Shown: one piece after another, positions 11,441 to 22,386 of the stretch | How positions within the stretch are numbered: position 1 is the first letter of the stretch | How the letters are laid out: every line of letters starts with the position of its first letter | Assembly: GCA_028564925.1 (NCBI GenBank) | Contig: CM053030.1 | Location: 374,265,445-374,329,444 of the forward strand | Source: Lithobates sylvaticus | Taxonomy: Eukaryota > Chordata > Amphibia > Anura > Ranidae | Direction of reading: 5' to 3' | Length of the DNA stretch: 64,000 nt | Made by a program: the position numbers and the translations under genes | The notes under the pieces: generated by a model | What the model saw: only the letters and a program-made list of their open reading frames with translations | Told to the model about the DNA's origin: nothing | Database searches by the model: none

Positions 11441-11869
11441 AATCAGAGCACAAGTCACATGCCAAAGTTGGATCAGTTAAGACCGCAATGCGACTTTGAT
11501 CCAACTTCAGCAATATTCAATGGGCTGAATTAGGATCAAAGTCAGACCAAAGTAGTGCAGGGAGCATTTTCAAAGTCGGACTGACTTGTGTCGGACCAGT
11601 TAAGACAGCTCTCATAGGGAAACATTGATTTGCACACGTCATGCTACATGAGCACTCAATGTCGGAACATTTGTCGTACCAGTTCGAACCTGGCCTGAGG
11701 CATTATTCCTGCCGCTGACAACAATGGGGCATAATTCCTTTCGCCTACAACAAAAATGGTGCACTATCCCCCCCCCCCCCCCCAATACCAAAGATTGGGC
11801 ATTGCTTACTCCCACTGGGCACAGTCCAGCGTCCTAAAGTCTGAAGGACAATAAACTGCCCTTTCTTAA

Positions 11870-12143
11870 AGCCTGGTACACACAGGCCAAATGTCAGGGG
11901 ACGTCGGCCGGTCAAAAAACGTGTATGTCAGTCTGTCGGATGGGCACGCTGGAAAACCAGCAGCCAACCGACTCCCAATCAACGCTCTCAGCCAATGGCA
12001 GAGAGTGCTGATCAGAGTGTTCTGGTGGGGGACCGTCACCCTGTCAGAACACAACAGCTCAGCAGTGGAGATTGCTGCACTAATTTTGCATAGTTAGTAC
12101 AGCGGCTCAAACTAGAGCTGACACACTCAGTGTGCACCAGGCT
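11870..12143. mobile_element. Harbinger-type MITE (AGCCTGGTACACAC family)
   Basis: The left end is AGCCTGGTACACAC and the right end is GTGTGCACCAGGCT, with TAA at 11867-11869 and TAA at 12144-12146. It is 274 bp. The ends resemble those of the autonomous Harbinger at 48.9 kb (ACACACGG core), suggesting related transposases. Confidence 0.75.
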
Positions 12144-12625
12144 TAAGAAAGTTTGGAGACCCCTGAGTTAGAGGGTGGTGGGGTTTTCTGGTAGATCAAC
12201 TTGCTCCATACACTAGTTGCATTTGTAGGCATGGGTTTATCTTATTAGTTGTTTATATTGTCAGTCTAGCTGCCAAATTCTCTGGAACCCCTGCCCCTTG
12301 ATTTGAATCCTAAATATATGCTCCCTCCTCTCCTTTTAAAGCTCAGCTCCATTAACTTCTGTCTGTTCCTTTGGCAGGCTGGCTTTGATCCATGCTATCT
12401 TGTCAGATACTTATTATCTACTAACCCTATCTAGCTCAGTATCAATGACCCATGCAAAAAAAAAAATAATGGATTTCTGATACACCACCTATAGCTCTAG
12501 AGTCCAGCACATCATTTCCTGGAGACACCAAAAAACCACAGCAGATACATAATGAAAGTGCCTCACTATGACTGCACAGGTGAAAGCCAGGTTCAGCAGT
12601 TTATAAACTAAAAAAACTGAGATGC
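12144..12625. other. hAT MITE end fragment, then no recognisable feature
   Basis: Bases 12149-12170 read AGTTTGGAGACCCCTGAG, matching the right terminus of hAT MITEs such as 57574-57979. The Harbinger MITE above inserted just inside it. The rest, to 12625, has no evident gene or repeat boundary. Confidence 0.45.
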
Positions 12626-13602
12626 TTAACCACTTTCAGACCGGACCAATTTGCAGCCAAAGGACCAGGCCCCTTTTTGCGATTCGGCACTGCGTCGCTT
12701 TAACTGACAATTGCGCGGTCGTGCGACGTGGCTGCCATACAAAATTGACGTCCTTTTTTTCCCACAAATAGAGCTTTCTTTTGGTGGTATTTGATCGCCC
12801 CTGCGGTTTTTATTTTTTGCGCTATAAACAAAAATAGAGCGACAATTTTGAAAAAAATGCATTATTTTTTATTTTTTGCTATAATAAATATCCCCCAAAA
12901 ATATATAAAAAAACATTTTTTTTCCTCAGTTTAGGCCGATACGTATTCTTCTACATATTTTTGGTAAAAAAAAAAAAAAAAAATCGCAATAAGCGATTAG
13001 AAGTTATAGCGTTTACAAGATAGGGGATAGTTTTATAGCATTTTTATTAATAATTTTTTTTTTATTATTAATGGCGGAGATCTGCGATTTTTTTTGTGAC
13101 TGCGACATTATGGCGGACACATCGGACATTTTTGACACATTTTGGGACCATTGTCATTTTTACAGCAATTAATGCATTTAAATGCATTGATTTCTGTATA
13201 AATGACACTGGCAGTTTAGGAGTTAACCACAAGGTGGCAGTGTAGGGGTTAAGTAGGCCTAGGGGGGGTTTTTTTTACTGTGGGGGGGCGTGGCTGTCAG
13301 CTAGTGAATGCTGATCTCTGCTCCAATCACAGGGAGCAGAGATCGGCGTCACTAGCTGCTAGGCAGAACGGGGAGATGCTGTTTATCTCGGCATCTCCCC
13401 GTTTAGCCGCTCCGTGAGACGATCGCGGGAGTCCCCGCGGCGATCGAGTCCGCGGGGACCGCGGCCGGACTCACGGGGGTCCCGACCGGCGCGCTCCCGA
13501 TGGCACGGACAGGCTAAAGGAGGGACGTATATATACGCCCTCCTGCCTGTACGTGCCATTCTGTCGACGTATATCGTCGTGCGCCGGTCGGCAAGTGGTT
13601 AA
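12626..13602 (-). mobile_element. TTAACCACTT MITE family, complete copy
   Basis: TTAA lies at both ends (12626-12629 and 13599-13602). The order of blocks is the reverse of the 9769-10780 copy: GACCGGACCAATTTGCAGCC first, the CpG-rich block (GATCGCGGGAGTCCCCGCGG) last, ending GGTCGGCAAGTGGTTAA. It is 977 bp and non-coding. Confidence 0.85.
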
Positions 13603-13603
13603 A

Positions 13604-14060
13604 GCAGCCATTTTCAACTGGGGTGCCTTGGCAAAATACCTAGAAATTGCACAAAAATTCTAAACAAGCCAGCGGGTGGATCAAGCCTGTCTTTTAGTTA
13701 CCACAGGTTTTCATTGTGCACCATTACAATGACATCATCGGTTGATATGGATGTTGGGTGCCTGCCCAGCATCCTTGTTTGCCCCTCTCTGTTAGCATTT
13801 GGGTCACATTAGCTGAGTGAGGGAAACTAAGGGAGAAGAAAAACATTGGAATACTAGTCAGCACCACTGTGTAAAAGGTGTATGTTTTAGAAAAAAAAAA
13901 AAGAAAAAAAAAAAAAAAAAAATCACCTGTGATGTTGAGTGTCCGATATGTGAATGATGCTGCATTATGTAAAATTATTTATACATTTTAGAATGGTGTG
14001 CTTCGAAAATGTGCATAATTTAAAGGGTACCTTGACTAACAAAATGTTGAGAAATATTGG
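13604..14060. mobile_element. Degenerate hAT-like MITE
   Basis: The left end is CAGCCATTTTCAACTGGGGT. The right end includes TTGAGAAATATTGGCTTAGAG, a weak inverted match of the type seen in hAT-Charlie-like elements. It carries a long A-rich run near 13890-13921 and has no coding region. Confidence 0.45.
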
Positions 14061-14067
14061 CTTAGAG

Positions 14068-14215
14068 CAGGCAACCTCAAACTACGGCCCTCCAGCTGTT
14101 GCAGAACTACACATCCCATGAGGCATTGTAAAACTCTAACATTCACAGACATGACTAGGCATGATGGGAATTGTAGTTCCTGAACAACTGGAGGGCCGTA
14201 GTTTGAAGACCCCTG
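14068..14215. mobile_element. hAT MITE (CTACGGCCCTCCAG family)
   Basis: The termini are CAGGCAACCTCAAACTACGG and GTAGTTTGAAGACCCCTG, inverted. The flanks GCTTAGAG (left) and TCTTAGAG (right) are an 8-bp target duplication with one difference, as expected for hAT. Confidence 0.75.
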
Positions 14216-14411
14216 TCTTAGAGGATGCACAGTCTACCTATTCAATGCTTCAGATTTCATTCAGGTATTGCTGCACTGCACTAGTCCACCGCACTCCCTT
14301 CTATTAACCTGGAGACCTAAAAACACCTGCTTATAAATAGATGAGTGTACACAGTTACATGGGAAAGGAAGTTATATAAAAAAAAAAATTAAAAAAGGAT
14401 ATAAAGGAATA

Positions 14412-14828
14412 TGTCAGGGCTGGGCTCAGCCCTTCCTTTTCTGAACTGGCCGCTCAGCTGTCGGCTAATTGCCAGCTCCTATCTCTCCACAGGTACCCAG
14501 CTGGTGATGATATCCTGCTCGTCAGTCCTGCCTACTTAAGCTGTCCAGCCCACAGGATCTCTGCCTTCACCATAGTCAACATCACAGAGACGCTCTCCTG
14601 CATTCCTGTTATAAGACTTGCTTGGCTGACACCCCTTCTGGCTCTAGATCTTGCTTGCTGTTTTACTACGCTCATCTCCGGCTCCCTGACGTTTGGCTTG
14701 TCTGACTATCCGGTCCGGTTCCTGAACTCTGGCTATGTTTTGACTACGCTTAGTCTATTTACTTTTATTATTAAACAAGTGTGATTTAACTGTGCTTCTG
14801 TCTCCATCTGATTTCATGGTTTCTGACA
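14412..14828. mobile_element. Solo LTR of a Ty3/ERV-type element (fossil)
   Basis: A 417-bp block starting TGTCAGGGCTGGG and ending GTTTCTGACA is bracketed by a perfect 5-bp target duplication, GAATA, at 14407-14411 and 14829-14833. No internal region is attached, so this is an LTR left by recombination. A 5-bp duplication fits Ty3-type or some retroviral elements. The preserved duplication suggests moderate age. Confidence 0.8.
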
Positions 14829-14833
14829 GAATA

Positions 14834-15047
14834 ATTCTGGTTTAATAATGGATTGATAGCAAGGAGGCTCTCTTAGGCCATTGATGTCAAGGTGGCTCTG
14901 AGAACTCTGATGTGAAGGGTGGGCTCCTGACGTAAAAGGGGGCTCTGATGTGAAAGTAGGGACTTCAATGAAAGTCCACATACCGCAGAGAAAGGGGAGT
15001 GGGTTAATGAATCAACCAGTCTCTGTAAGGGATATAGTGTTAAAGGA
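14834..15047. other. Short tandem-like GGCTCTGATGTGAAGG stretch
   Basis: Imperfect repeats of GGCTCTGATGTGAAAGT type lie at about 14890-14965. No gene is seen. Confidence 0.35.
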
Positions 15048-15523
15048 TTAAAGTGGAAGTAAACCCTTCCACATGACTTTGGTCTACAGGTAAGCCTAGA
15101 TTAAGGCTTACCTGTAGGTCCAATAAATATCTCCTAAACCTACATGGTTTAGGAGATATTTAGCGATGAAAAGGCATCGCTGTCTACGGCGCATGCGCCG
15201 TAGACAGCGGCGCGCAGGCGCACTGAGGGCGCACTGAGTATGCCGCTCTTACGGCAATATGCCGATCTCGTGCGCATGCGCGGGAGTGACGTCACCGCCG
15301 CTCCAGCGAATGATAGCGCTGGAGCGGCGAGACCCGGAAGTCACTCCGGCCCTGGATGGCGGCGAAGAAGATTGAAGATAAGGACCGCTTCGGAGGCTTC
15401 GTTTTCAGGTAAGTTTTTCATAATGAGCTAGTATGCTATGCATACTAGCTCATTATGCCTTTGCCTTGCAGGGTGTTATTTTTTTTTTTTTTTTTTTTTA
15501 AAGAGGCTTTACTTCCTCTTTAA
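15048..15523. mobile_element. TTAAAG-type (Kolobok/T2-like) MITE, copy 1
   Basis: The ends are TTAAAGTGGAAGTAAACCC and AAGCGGTTTACTTCCTC-type inverted repeats with TTAA borders. Inside are three palindromes: GGTAAGCC around AGATTA, CTCCTAAACC/GGTTTAGGAG, and AGCTAGTATGCTATGCATAC. It is followed by a poly-T run at 15479-15499. It is non-coding, with the same architecture as the copies at 23.3, 28.2 and 48.5 kb. Confidence 0.8.
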
Positions 15524-15619
15524 TGAGTTGGATTTGCATTTTTGAGTTGACATTATGATGAAGTTATGTAAAGTATTGGTGTCAGATGTTTGGATGGAGC
15601 ACAATTTCAGTGCTTACAA

Positions 15620-15850
15620 TTAAAGCAGTAGTAAACCCTGCTTGGTCATTTTGACCTACAGGTAAGCATATAATAAGGCTTACCTGTAGGTAAAACGAAT
15701 ATCTCCTAAAACGTGCACGGTTTAGGAGGTATTCACCCTGAATGCAGCCAGTTACATCACCAGTGAATATGCTCTGAAGGTCCGGCATACCTTTGTCGGA
15801 CCTTCAGAGCCATGTGCCAGAACCAAGGGCTCCCGTGCAAATGCGTGGGA
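15620..15850. repeat. Left half of a TTAAAG-type MITE
   Basis: It starts TTAAAGCAGTAGTAAACCC and contains the GACCTACAGGTAAGC palindrome and the CTCCTAAAACG block. The right half is missing and the sequence runs into a piece of another TTAA family. Confidence 0.65.
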
Positions 15851-16123
15851 GTGACAACATTGCGTTGTGACGTTGCTTCCGCCCTGCAGTGTCATGGAGA
15901 CGGGTGGAGGCCATCTTCCCCTCACTCGTCTCCATGTCAGCCCAGGGGACAGACGCGATCGCCTCCGCCGCTGTCGACGGAATCCGCTGCACAGACCACT
16001 TTTATCTTGTACCGGACCACCGGTCGAACACAGGGGTTATGGCAGCTAGCTGCTGCCATAAAAACGATATCCGTCCCCAAAGTAGGGATGAACATTGGCG
16101 TGCGGCGGTCCAGAAGCGGTTAA
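15850..16123. repeat. Terminal fragment of the 4945-6046 TTAA family
   Basis: The phrases GACGTTGCTTCCGCCCTG, CATCTTCCCCTCACTCGTCT and GCCTCCGCCGCTG match 5805-5915. It ends AGAAGCGGTTAA. Several overlapping open frames here reflect CpG-rich repeat sequence and are not genes. Confidence 0.65.
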
Positions 16124-16890
16124 CTGACAGTTGCACGGTCGTGCAATGCTTTACCCAAATAAGATTGATGTCCTTTTTTTTTTCCCCCCCCACAAATAGA
16201 GCTTTCTTTTGTTTGCATTTGATCGCCTCTGCGCTTTTTATCTTTTGCACCATAAAACAAAAAAAGACTGACAATTTTAAATAAAAAAAACAAATATTTT
16301 TTTACTCTCTGCTATAAAACATTCCCAATAAAAAAATAATTTTTTTAGGCCAATATGTATTCTGTTACACATTTTAACTAAAAAAAATCCCAATAAGCAT
16401 ATATTGATTGGTTTGCGCAAAAGTTATAGCGTGTACAAAATAGGGGGATTTGGGGACTTTATTTTTACTAGTAATGACGGCGATTTTTAGCGGTACTGCG
16501 ACATTGCGGTGGACAAATCGGACACCGAGTGACTTTTTGGTATAAATGACACTGGCCGGGAAGGGATTAACACCAGGGGAGATCAAAGTGTTAAATGTTC
16601 CCTAGGGAGGTGCTTACTTACTACTGTGGGGCAGTGTCACAGTGAAGGAAAAGAGATCCACGATTCAGCTTAGCTGAATAACAGGATCTCTCTTTCCCTT
16701 CCTGACAGATCCGCCATCTGCCTTGTTTACACAGGCAGACGGCTGATCCTTCTCTCCTGTTAACGATCGGTGGGTCGCAGCCGCCGGACCCCACGATTGG
16801 CTTCAATCACAGCGGGAGCAGCACGCGATTTTGTGCAGCCGGGCCACCCTGCCGCAGTATATATGCAGTGTGTGGTCTGGAAGCGGTTAA
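16120..16890 (-). mobile_element. TTAA-flanked piggyBac-like MITE, partly truncated
   Basis: It begins inside the family motif at TTAACTGACAGTTGCACGG and ends GGTCTGGAAGCGGTTAA. The AATAGAGCTTTCTTTTG and GACATTGCGGTGGACA blocks are recognisable but more diverged than in the other copies, suggesting an older copy. Confidence 0.65.
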
Positions 16891-17216
16891 ACATCCGTGG
16901 TTTACAACCGCTTTAAAGTCATTGTAAACGGTCACCTTCTAAAACAACCCATTCAGTTTGAAAATAGAACGGAAAACGCAAAACATTTTTGTATAGATAT
17001 AAAAAGAAAAAAAACTTTATAAATACCTTTTTTTAATAAGTGATCACATTCCCTCTCTTCTCAGCTGCACAAGAGCTGGGGGAGGAGAAGCTGCAGCACA
17101 CTGAACTTCCCAGTTAAAGGTTGTGTAGGGGAGGTGAGTCAGGACAAGTCTGATCATTGGAGGAGAGCAGGCCCACAGCTAGAGAACTGACATTTCCTGC
17201 TTAGTGTAACCAGTTT
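16891..17216. other. No gene; probable MITE remnant
   Basis: It starts near a TTTAAAGTCATTGTAAACGG phrase and ends at the TTAA of the next MITE. No clear paired terminus was found. Confidence 0.35.
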
Positions 17217-17577
17217 TTAAAGCGGTACTAAACCACAGCATTGAAAAAAAATCCCCTGCAAGGCAATGGCATAATGTGCTAGTATGTATTGTATACTAGC
17301 ACATTCTGAAATACTTACCTTAGAACGAAGCCCTCCAGCGGTGTGCTGTCACCGCTGAAAGGGCATCCATCTACACCCAGTCTTCCTTCCAGATTCGTGA
17401 GCTCCAGCAGTTTGAATGGCCAAGGCATGGCACAGGTATGCCATTCCTTCAGAGAGAATGCGCCTGTGACGTCAGCTGCCAAAAGAGTGAATATCTCCTA
17501 AACATGTATTCATTTTACCTACAGGTAAGCTTTACTATAAGAAAAATCACAAAGCGGACTTTACTACCACTTATAGG
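17217..17577. mobile_element. TTAAAG-type MITE, diverged copy
   Basis: It starts TTAAAGCGGTACTAAACC. It contains CTAGTATGTATTGTATACTAG, TATCTCCTAAAC and TACCTACAGGTAAGC as in the other copies, and ends GCGGACTTTACTACCACTT. The right TTAA is not intact. Confidence 0.65.
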
Positions 17578-18053
17578 AAAGCGGAGGGACTGGCAGGAAC
17601 ACCAGGGATTTCACACAAAGGAACCAATACAAAGAGAACCGGATACTTTCTCATACAGGTACATGGTACAGCAGCCACATATCAAAAATCTGAAATGTTG
17701 GGTTTCCAAACACTTTAAGGATTAGTCCAAACTTGGATTCAACCTAGAAGGAACCTGTGACTCGACTCATGGCTATTGCTGCACAACTGCGGCCAGGTCA
17801 TTCCCCACACTACAACTACACAAAGGGTCAGAAAGCTCAGAACATCATTGACCCAATATGGACACATGGTCGTAGTAGGTCAATGACTTATTACGACTAC
17901 GTGGTTTTAAAAAGTTAATCATGTCACTGGCATCCCTGTCCCTTTGTGTACATGTAGCTTAGGGGGTGGAAACGCTCTGGCTGTAGTTGATTGGGTGGTA
18001 GTGGGCAGGAGTGACAGCTTCATTCTGGGTTAGGTCCAAACCTTGGATCATCT
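17578..18053. other. No recognisable feature
   Basis: No plausible gene, tail or inverted ends are seen. A short direct repeat around CATTGACC and ATGACTTATTACGACTACG is the only visible structure. Confidence 0.35.
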
Positions 18054-18056
18054 TTA

Positions 18057-18294
18057 AGCCCCATACACACGCGGGCTAAATGCTGGTCGACATCGGCTGG
18101 TTCAATAAAAACAGCCGACATTTGTCCCTTGTGTACGGCAGCCAGTCCAACAGAAGCTAGCCAATGGCTGAGAGCGCTGATTGGAATGTTTTGATGCCCG
18201 TCAGAACACAACTGCTCAGCAGGGGGAGATCGTTGTACTAACATCTGCTGACAGTTTTTTTCGTAAAACCAAAAACTAGTAGTGTGTACCAGGC
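18057..18294. mobile_element. Harbinger-type MITE with AGCCCCATACACACG left end
   Basis: The left end AGCCCCATACACACGC matches the first 15 bases of the autonomous Harbinger at 48895. The right end is GTGTGTACCAGGC. TTA is present at 18054-18056 and 18295-18297. It is 238 bp. The interior (CGACATCGGCTGG) resembles the 11870-12143 MITE. Confidence 0.7.
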
Positions 18295-18474
18295 TTAACT
18301 TGCAATAATAAGAAGTGCTATTTTTTGTAGCTGTACCCCTGCTTATATCCCTTCTTCCACTCTCCACTGATATCTCGGCAAATTGTGTGCTAGCATTGGC
18401 TGAAATGATCCAAGTTAAAAAAATAAAAAAAAATGACAAGAGCGATTGCTTATGATGGAGATTAGGGATAAGCT

Positions 18475-18715
18475 TGAGCCTGTTCAAATCCTAGTCCGAT
18501 CATAAGTGAGTGAGCCCGCCAGGATGTTGTCACCTGCACTGGGCCAATCATCTGCAGTCAGGGCATTTCCCTTGTATACAAGAGGTAAGTAGTATACGTG
18601 CAGCCGTGGGGTGAGGAATCTTTCAACCGCAGATAATGAGCCCAGTACAGTGACAGCTTCCTGGTGTGCTCACTTACTTGGATTCGGATCCCTGCCAGGG
18701 ATCTATGAGGAGGTC
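18475..18715. repeat. Small foldback with about 80-bp arms
   Basis: The left arm (about 18490-18555, GTGAGTGAGCCCGCCAGGA) is the imperfect complement of the right arm (about 18620-18700, TCCTGGTGTGCTCACTTACT), centred near 18580. It looks like a non-autonomous DNA transposon. Target duplications were not resolved. Confidence 0.55.
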
Positions 18716-19080
18716 ATCGCGGCATAGGCACCCTTCACATCTCGGCACAATCTGAATATGTTATAAACTGCGTGTACGTTGGTGACATCATCAGCGACAA
18801 CAAACAATACATTGTATATACTTTAGATGAGAAAAAGTTGCAACACCAACTTTACGTCTACCCATGTCATGCAATACGTGTACACTATAGTGCAGCCTCA
18901 GATTACAAGTATATATAAACTCAGGAAAAAGCCATATTGTATGGACTGTATACAGGTAAGTGACACCTACCTGTCATATGCGATAGCAGGAAGGACAGGA
19001 GAACCCCTTGGAGCAGCATTGCTGTGTCTATAGCCCAGGCCAGTGGCTGTATAAAGGTTTCCAGGTGTATGGGGCTCTCC
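18716..19080. other. No recognisable feature
   Basis: This is apparently low-copy sequence without a supported gene. A CAGGTAAGTGACACC phrase at 18954 looks like a splice donor, but no exon can be argued for. Confidence 0.3.
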
Positions 19081-20340
19081 CCAGTCCAAGTATAGGGGGC
19101 GCTGTTCCGTCCAGGTGTATGGGGGTTCTCCCCAGTTCAGGGATGGGGGGGGGGGGGCTCCTCAGTTCAGGGATAGGGGGGGCGCGCTTCAGTTCAGGGA
19201 TAGGGGGGGGGGGGGGCGCTCTTCAGTTCAGGGATAGGGGGGGGGGGGGGGGGGGCGCTCTTCAGTTCAGGGATAGGGGGGGGGGGGGGGGCGCTCTTCA
19301 GTTCAGGGATAGGGGGGGGCGCGCTCTTCAGTTCAGGGATAGGGGGGGCGCGCTCTTCAGTTCAGGGATAGGGGGGGCGCGCTCTTCAGTTCAGGGATAG
19401 GGGGGGGCGCGCTCTTCAGTTCAGGGATAGGGGGGGGCGCGCTCTTCAGTTCAGGGATAGGGGGGGGGCGCGCTCTTCAGTTCAGGGATAGGGGGGGGCG
19501 CGCTCTTCAGTTCAGGGATAGGGGGGGGCGCGCTCTTCAGTTCAGGGATAGGGGGGGGGCGCGCTCTTCAGTTCAGGGATAGGGGGGGGCGCGCTCTTCA
19601 GTTCAGGGATAGGGGGGGGGCGCGCTCTTCAGTTCAGGGATAGGGGGGGCGCGCTCTTCAGTTCAGGGATAGGGGGGGGCGCGCTCTTCAGTTCAGGGAT
19701 AGGGGGGGGCGCGCTCCTCAGTTTAGGGATAGGGGGGGGCGCTCCTCAGTTTAGGGATAGGGGGGGCGCTCCTCAGTTTAGGGATAGGGGGGGGCGCTTC
19801 TCAGTTTAGGGATGGGGGGGGGGGGCGCTCCTCAGTTTAGGGATGGGGGGGCGCTCCTCAGTTTAGGGATAGGGGGGGCGCTCCTCAGTTTAGGGATAGG
19901 GGGGGGCGCTCCTCAGTTTAGGTATAGGGGGGGGGGCTCTCCTCAGTTCAGGTATAGGGGGGGGGGCTCTCCTCAGTCCAGGTATAGGGGGGCTCTCCTC
20001 AGTCCAGGTATAGGGGGGGCTCTCAGTTCAGGTATAGGGGGGCCTCTCCTCAGTTTAGGTATAGGGGGGACTCTCCTCAGTTCAGGTATAGGGGGGGCTC
20101 TCCTCAGTTAAGGTATAGGGGGGGCTCTCCTCAGTTAAGGCTCTCCTCAGTCCAGGTATAGGGGGGCTCTCCTCAGTCCAGATATAGGGGGCTCTCCTCA
20201 GTCCAGGTATAGGGGGCTCTCCTCAGTCCAGGTATAGGGGGCTCTCCTCAGTCCAGGTATAGGGGGCTCTCCTCAGTCCAGGTATAGGGGGCTCTCCTCA
20301 GTCCAGGTATAGGGGTGCTCTCCTCAGTCTAGGTGTATGG
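19081..20340 (+). repeat. G-rich minisatellite, unit about 28-30 bp
   Basis: More than 40 head-to-tail copies of a unit of the form CTCTTCAGTTCAGGGATA followed by G(6-19) and CGCG. Unit variants form blocks: TTCAGTTCAGG at 19.15-19.70 kb, CTCAGTTTAGG at 19.71-19.92 kb, and CTCAGTCCAGGTATA towards 20.3 kb. The runs of G give strong G-quadruplex potential on the plus strand. The long frames (19008-19400, 19812-20111) are translations of the repeat. Confidence 0.95.
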
Positions 20341-20918
20341 GTCTCTCTCCTGTCCAGGTATAGGACTTTCTCCGGTATCGATAGTACAGGTCACCTGACC
20401 CGTGTCCTCAGGTTTTTGTCATCGTTATCAGCGCGTTGTCGCCTTGGCCTCGGGTCATACACACATACGAGGCGATAAGAGACGCTTTATTCCCCCGTCC
20501 TCACCTTCTTCCCAGAAGGACCCAGCCCACAGGAAATGGAAGGAAGCCGACCTATACACTCCCAGCTACTCATCATAGTATGAGGCGGGTCACACTGCGC
20601 TCTGCCTCCTCCAGGTGTACACGGGATAAAGTGAGTGAACCTGCCCGCCATTCACACTCTGCTCTCCTCACTGAGGGATGATTCCTGGAGCTCCCACTAC
20701 AAACTGCTCTATATCCATATTATTGATATCATTGTGTAACAAAGTATCGCTGTACACAAAGTTCAGGCTGTGTGTCCCTGCCTTTCCTTTCACAGCCAGA
20801 GCCGTTTAGGTGCTTGGGTGTTACTTTTTTTATACTATTGTTTTCACTAAAGTTTAGTTTTTGTCACTTGGGAACGAAAAGTTCCTTATGTGACACTTTT
20901 TTGTGTGACAGGTTCTCT
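20341..20918. other. No gene supported
   Basis: A moderately GC-rich, possibly single-copy stretch. Open frames of 75-81 codons lack recognisable domains. Confidence 0.35.
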
Positions 20919-21789
20919 TTAACCACCTGCCCTCAAGTTGATTTACCCCCCTTCCTGATCAGGCCATATTTTTTGCTCTACAGCACTGCATTACTTTAAC
21001 CGACAATTACGTGACGCTGTACCCAAATAATATCTATGTGTCCCCCCCAAATAGAGCTTTTTTTGGGGGATTTTTGATCACCTCTGCATTTTTCTTATTT
21101 TTTGCGCTATAAACAAAAAAAATGACTGACATTTTTGAAAAAAAAAAAAATATATATATATATTTTACTTTCTGCTATAAAACGTATCCAATAAGAAAAT
21201 CACATTTCTTCATCAATTTAGGGCAATATGTATTCTGCTACATGTTTTAGATAAAAAAAAAAAAAAAAAAGAAAGAAAAATCCCAATAAACGAATATTGA
21301 TTGGTTTGTGTAAAAGTTGTAGTGTCTACAAACTATGAGATATTTTTATTTATGTTTTTACTAGTAATGGCGTTGATCAGCGACTTATAGCGGGACTGCG
21401 ATATTGCAGCAATCATTCGGACACTAACTGACACCTTTGGGGACTAGTGACAAAAAACAGTGATCAGTGCTGAAAAAATTTGCACTGACACTGTACTAAT
21501 GACATGGCCCGGGAAGGGGTTAACATCAGGGGCAATCCAAAGGGTTAACGGTGTGCCTAGCCTGTGTTTTATTACAGTGCGGGAGGTGCTTTTACTAGGG
21601 GAAGGCATGGATCGATGCCTTCGCACCTGTCAGAACGGCGATCTGCCTTGTTTACATAGGCAGATTGCTGTTCTGTCTTTCTGCTGGATTATTGGCAGGT
21701 GCCTGGCGGACTTCGAGTCTGCGATATCCACAGCAGGATTGAGCCGCCGGCAGCACGCATGCGCACCCCCTATCCGGGAGAGCCAGATT

Positions 21790-21796
<7 letters not shown>
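20919..21796 (-). mobile_element. TTAA-flanked piggyBac-like MITE, right end lost
   Basis: It starts TTAACCACCTGCCCTCAAG and contains AATAGAGCTTTTTTTGGGGG, TTTTTGCGCTATAAACAAAA and GACTGCGATATTGCAGCAAT. The interior runs into the TA microsatellite with no closing TTAA. Confidence 0.65.
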
Positions 21797-21856
<60 letters not shown>

Positions 21857-21884
21857 CATACATACATACATACATACATACATA
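21797..21884. repeat. (TA)n then (ACAT)n microsatellites
   Basis: About 28 TA units followed by about 8 ACAT units lie directly against the end of the Tc1 element. The tyrosine/isoleucine-rich open frames here are translations of the repeat. Confidence 0.95.
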
Positions 21885-22386
21885 CAGTATCTCACAAAAG
21901 TGAGTACACCCCTCACATTTTTGTAAATATTTTATTATATCTTTTCATATGACAACACTGAAGAAATGACACTTTGCTACAATGTAAAGTAGTGAGTGTA
22001 CAGCGTGTATAACAGTGTAAATTTGCTGTCCCCTCAAAATAACTCAACACACATCCATTAATGTCTAAGCCGCTGGCAACAAAGTTGAGTATTCCCCTGA
22101 GTGAAAATGTCCAAATTGGGCCCAAAGTGTCAATATTTTGTGTTGCCACCATTATTTTCTAGCACTGCCTTAACCCTCGTCGGCATGGAGTTCACCAGAG
22201 CTTCACAGGTTGCCACTGGAGTCCTCTTCCACGCTCCTCCACCTTCCTTTTGCGGATGCCCCACAGATGCTCAATAGTGTTTAGGTCTGGAGACATGCTT
22301 GGCCAGTCCATCACCTTTACCCTCAGCTTCTTTAGCAAGGCAATGGTCATCATACTGGTCACTGAAGGTTCAACATGGCATCTCAT
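21885..22386 (-). pseudogene. Tc1/mariner element, 3' half with transposase C-terminus
   Basis: The outer end, CAGTATCTCACAAAAGTGAG, is a Tc1-type terminal sequence bordered by TA. On the minus strand, 22386-22160 encodes the transposase C-terminus with the classic words DWPSMSPDLNTIEHLWG; the E of this block is the third catalytic residue of the DDE triad. The N-terminal half is absent in this orientation. Confidence 0.8.

Noticed and set aside
15812-16284. Overlapping frames of 103 and 131 codons
   Set aside because: They cross the border between two TTAA repeat fragments and follow CpG-rich repeat sequence shared with 5.8 kb.
19008-20111. Glycine-rich open frames of 130 and 99 codons
   Set aside because: They are translations of the G-rich minisatellite.
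20341-20918. Possible CpG-rich first exon of a host gene
   Set aside because: There is no open frame with a recognisable domain, no convincing donor with coding support, and no neighbouring exons.
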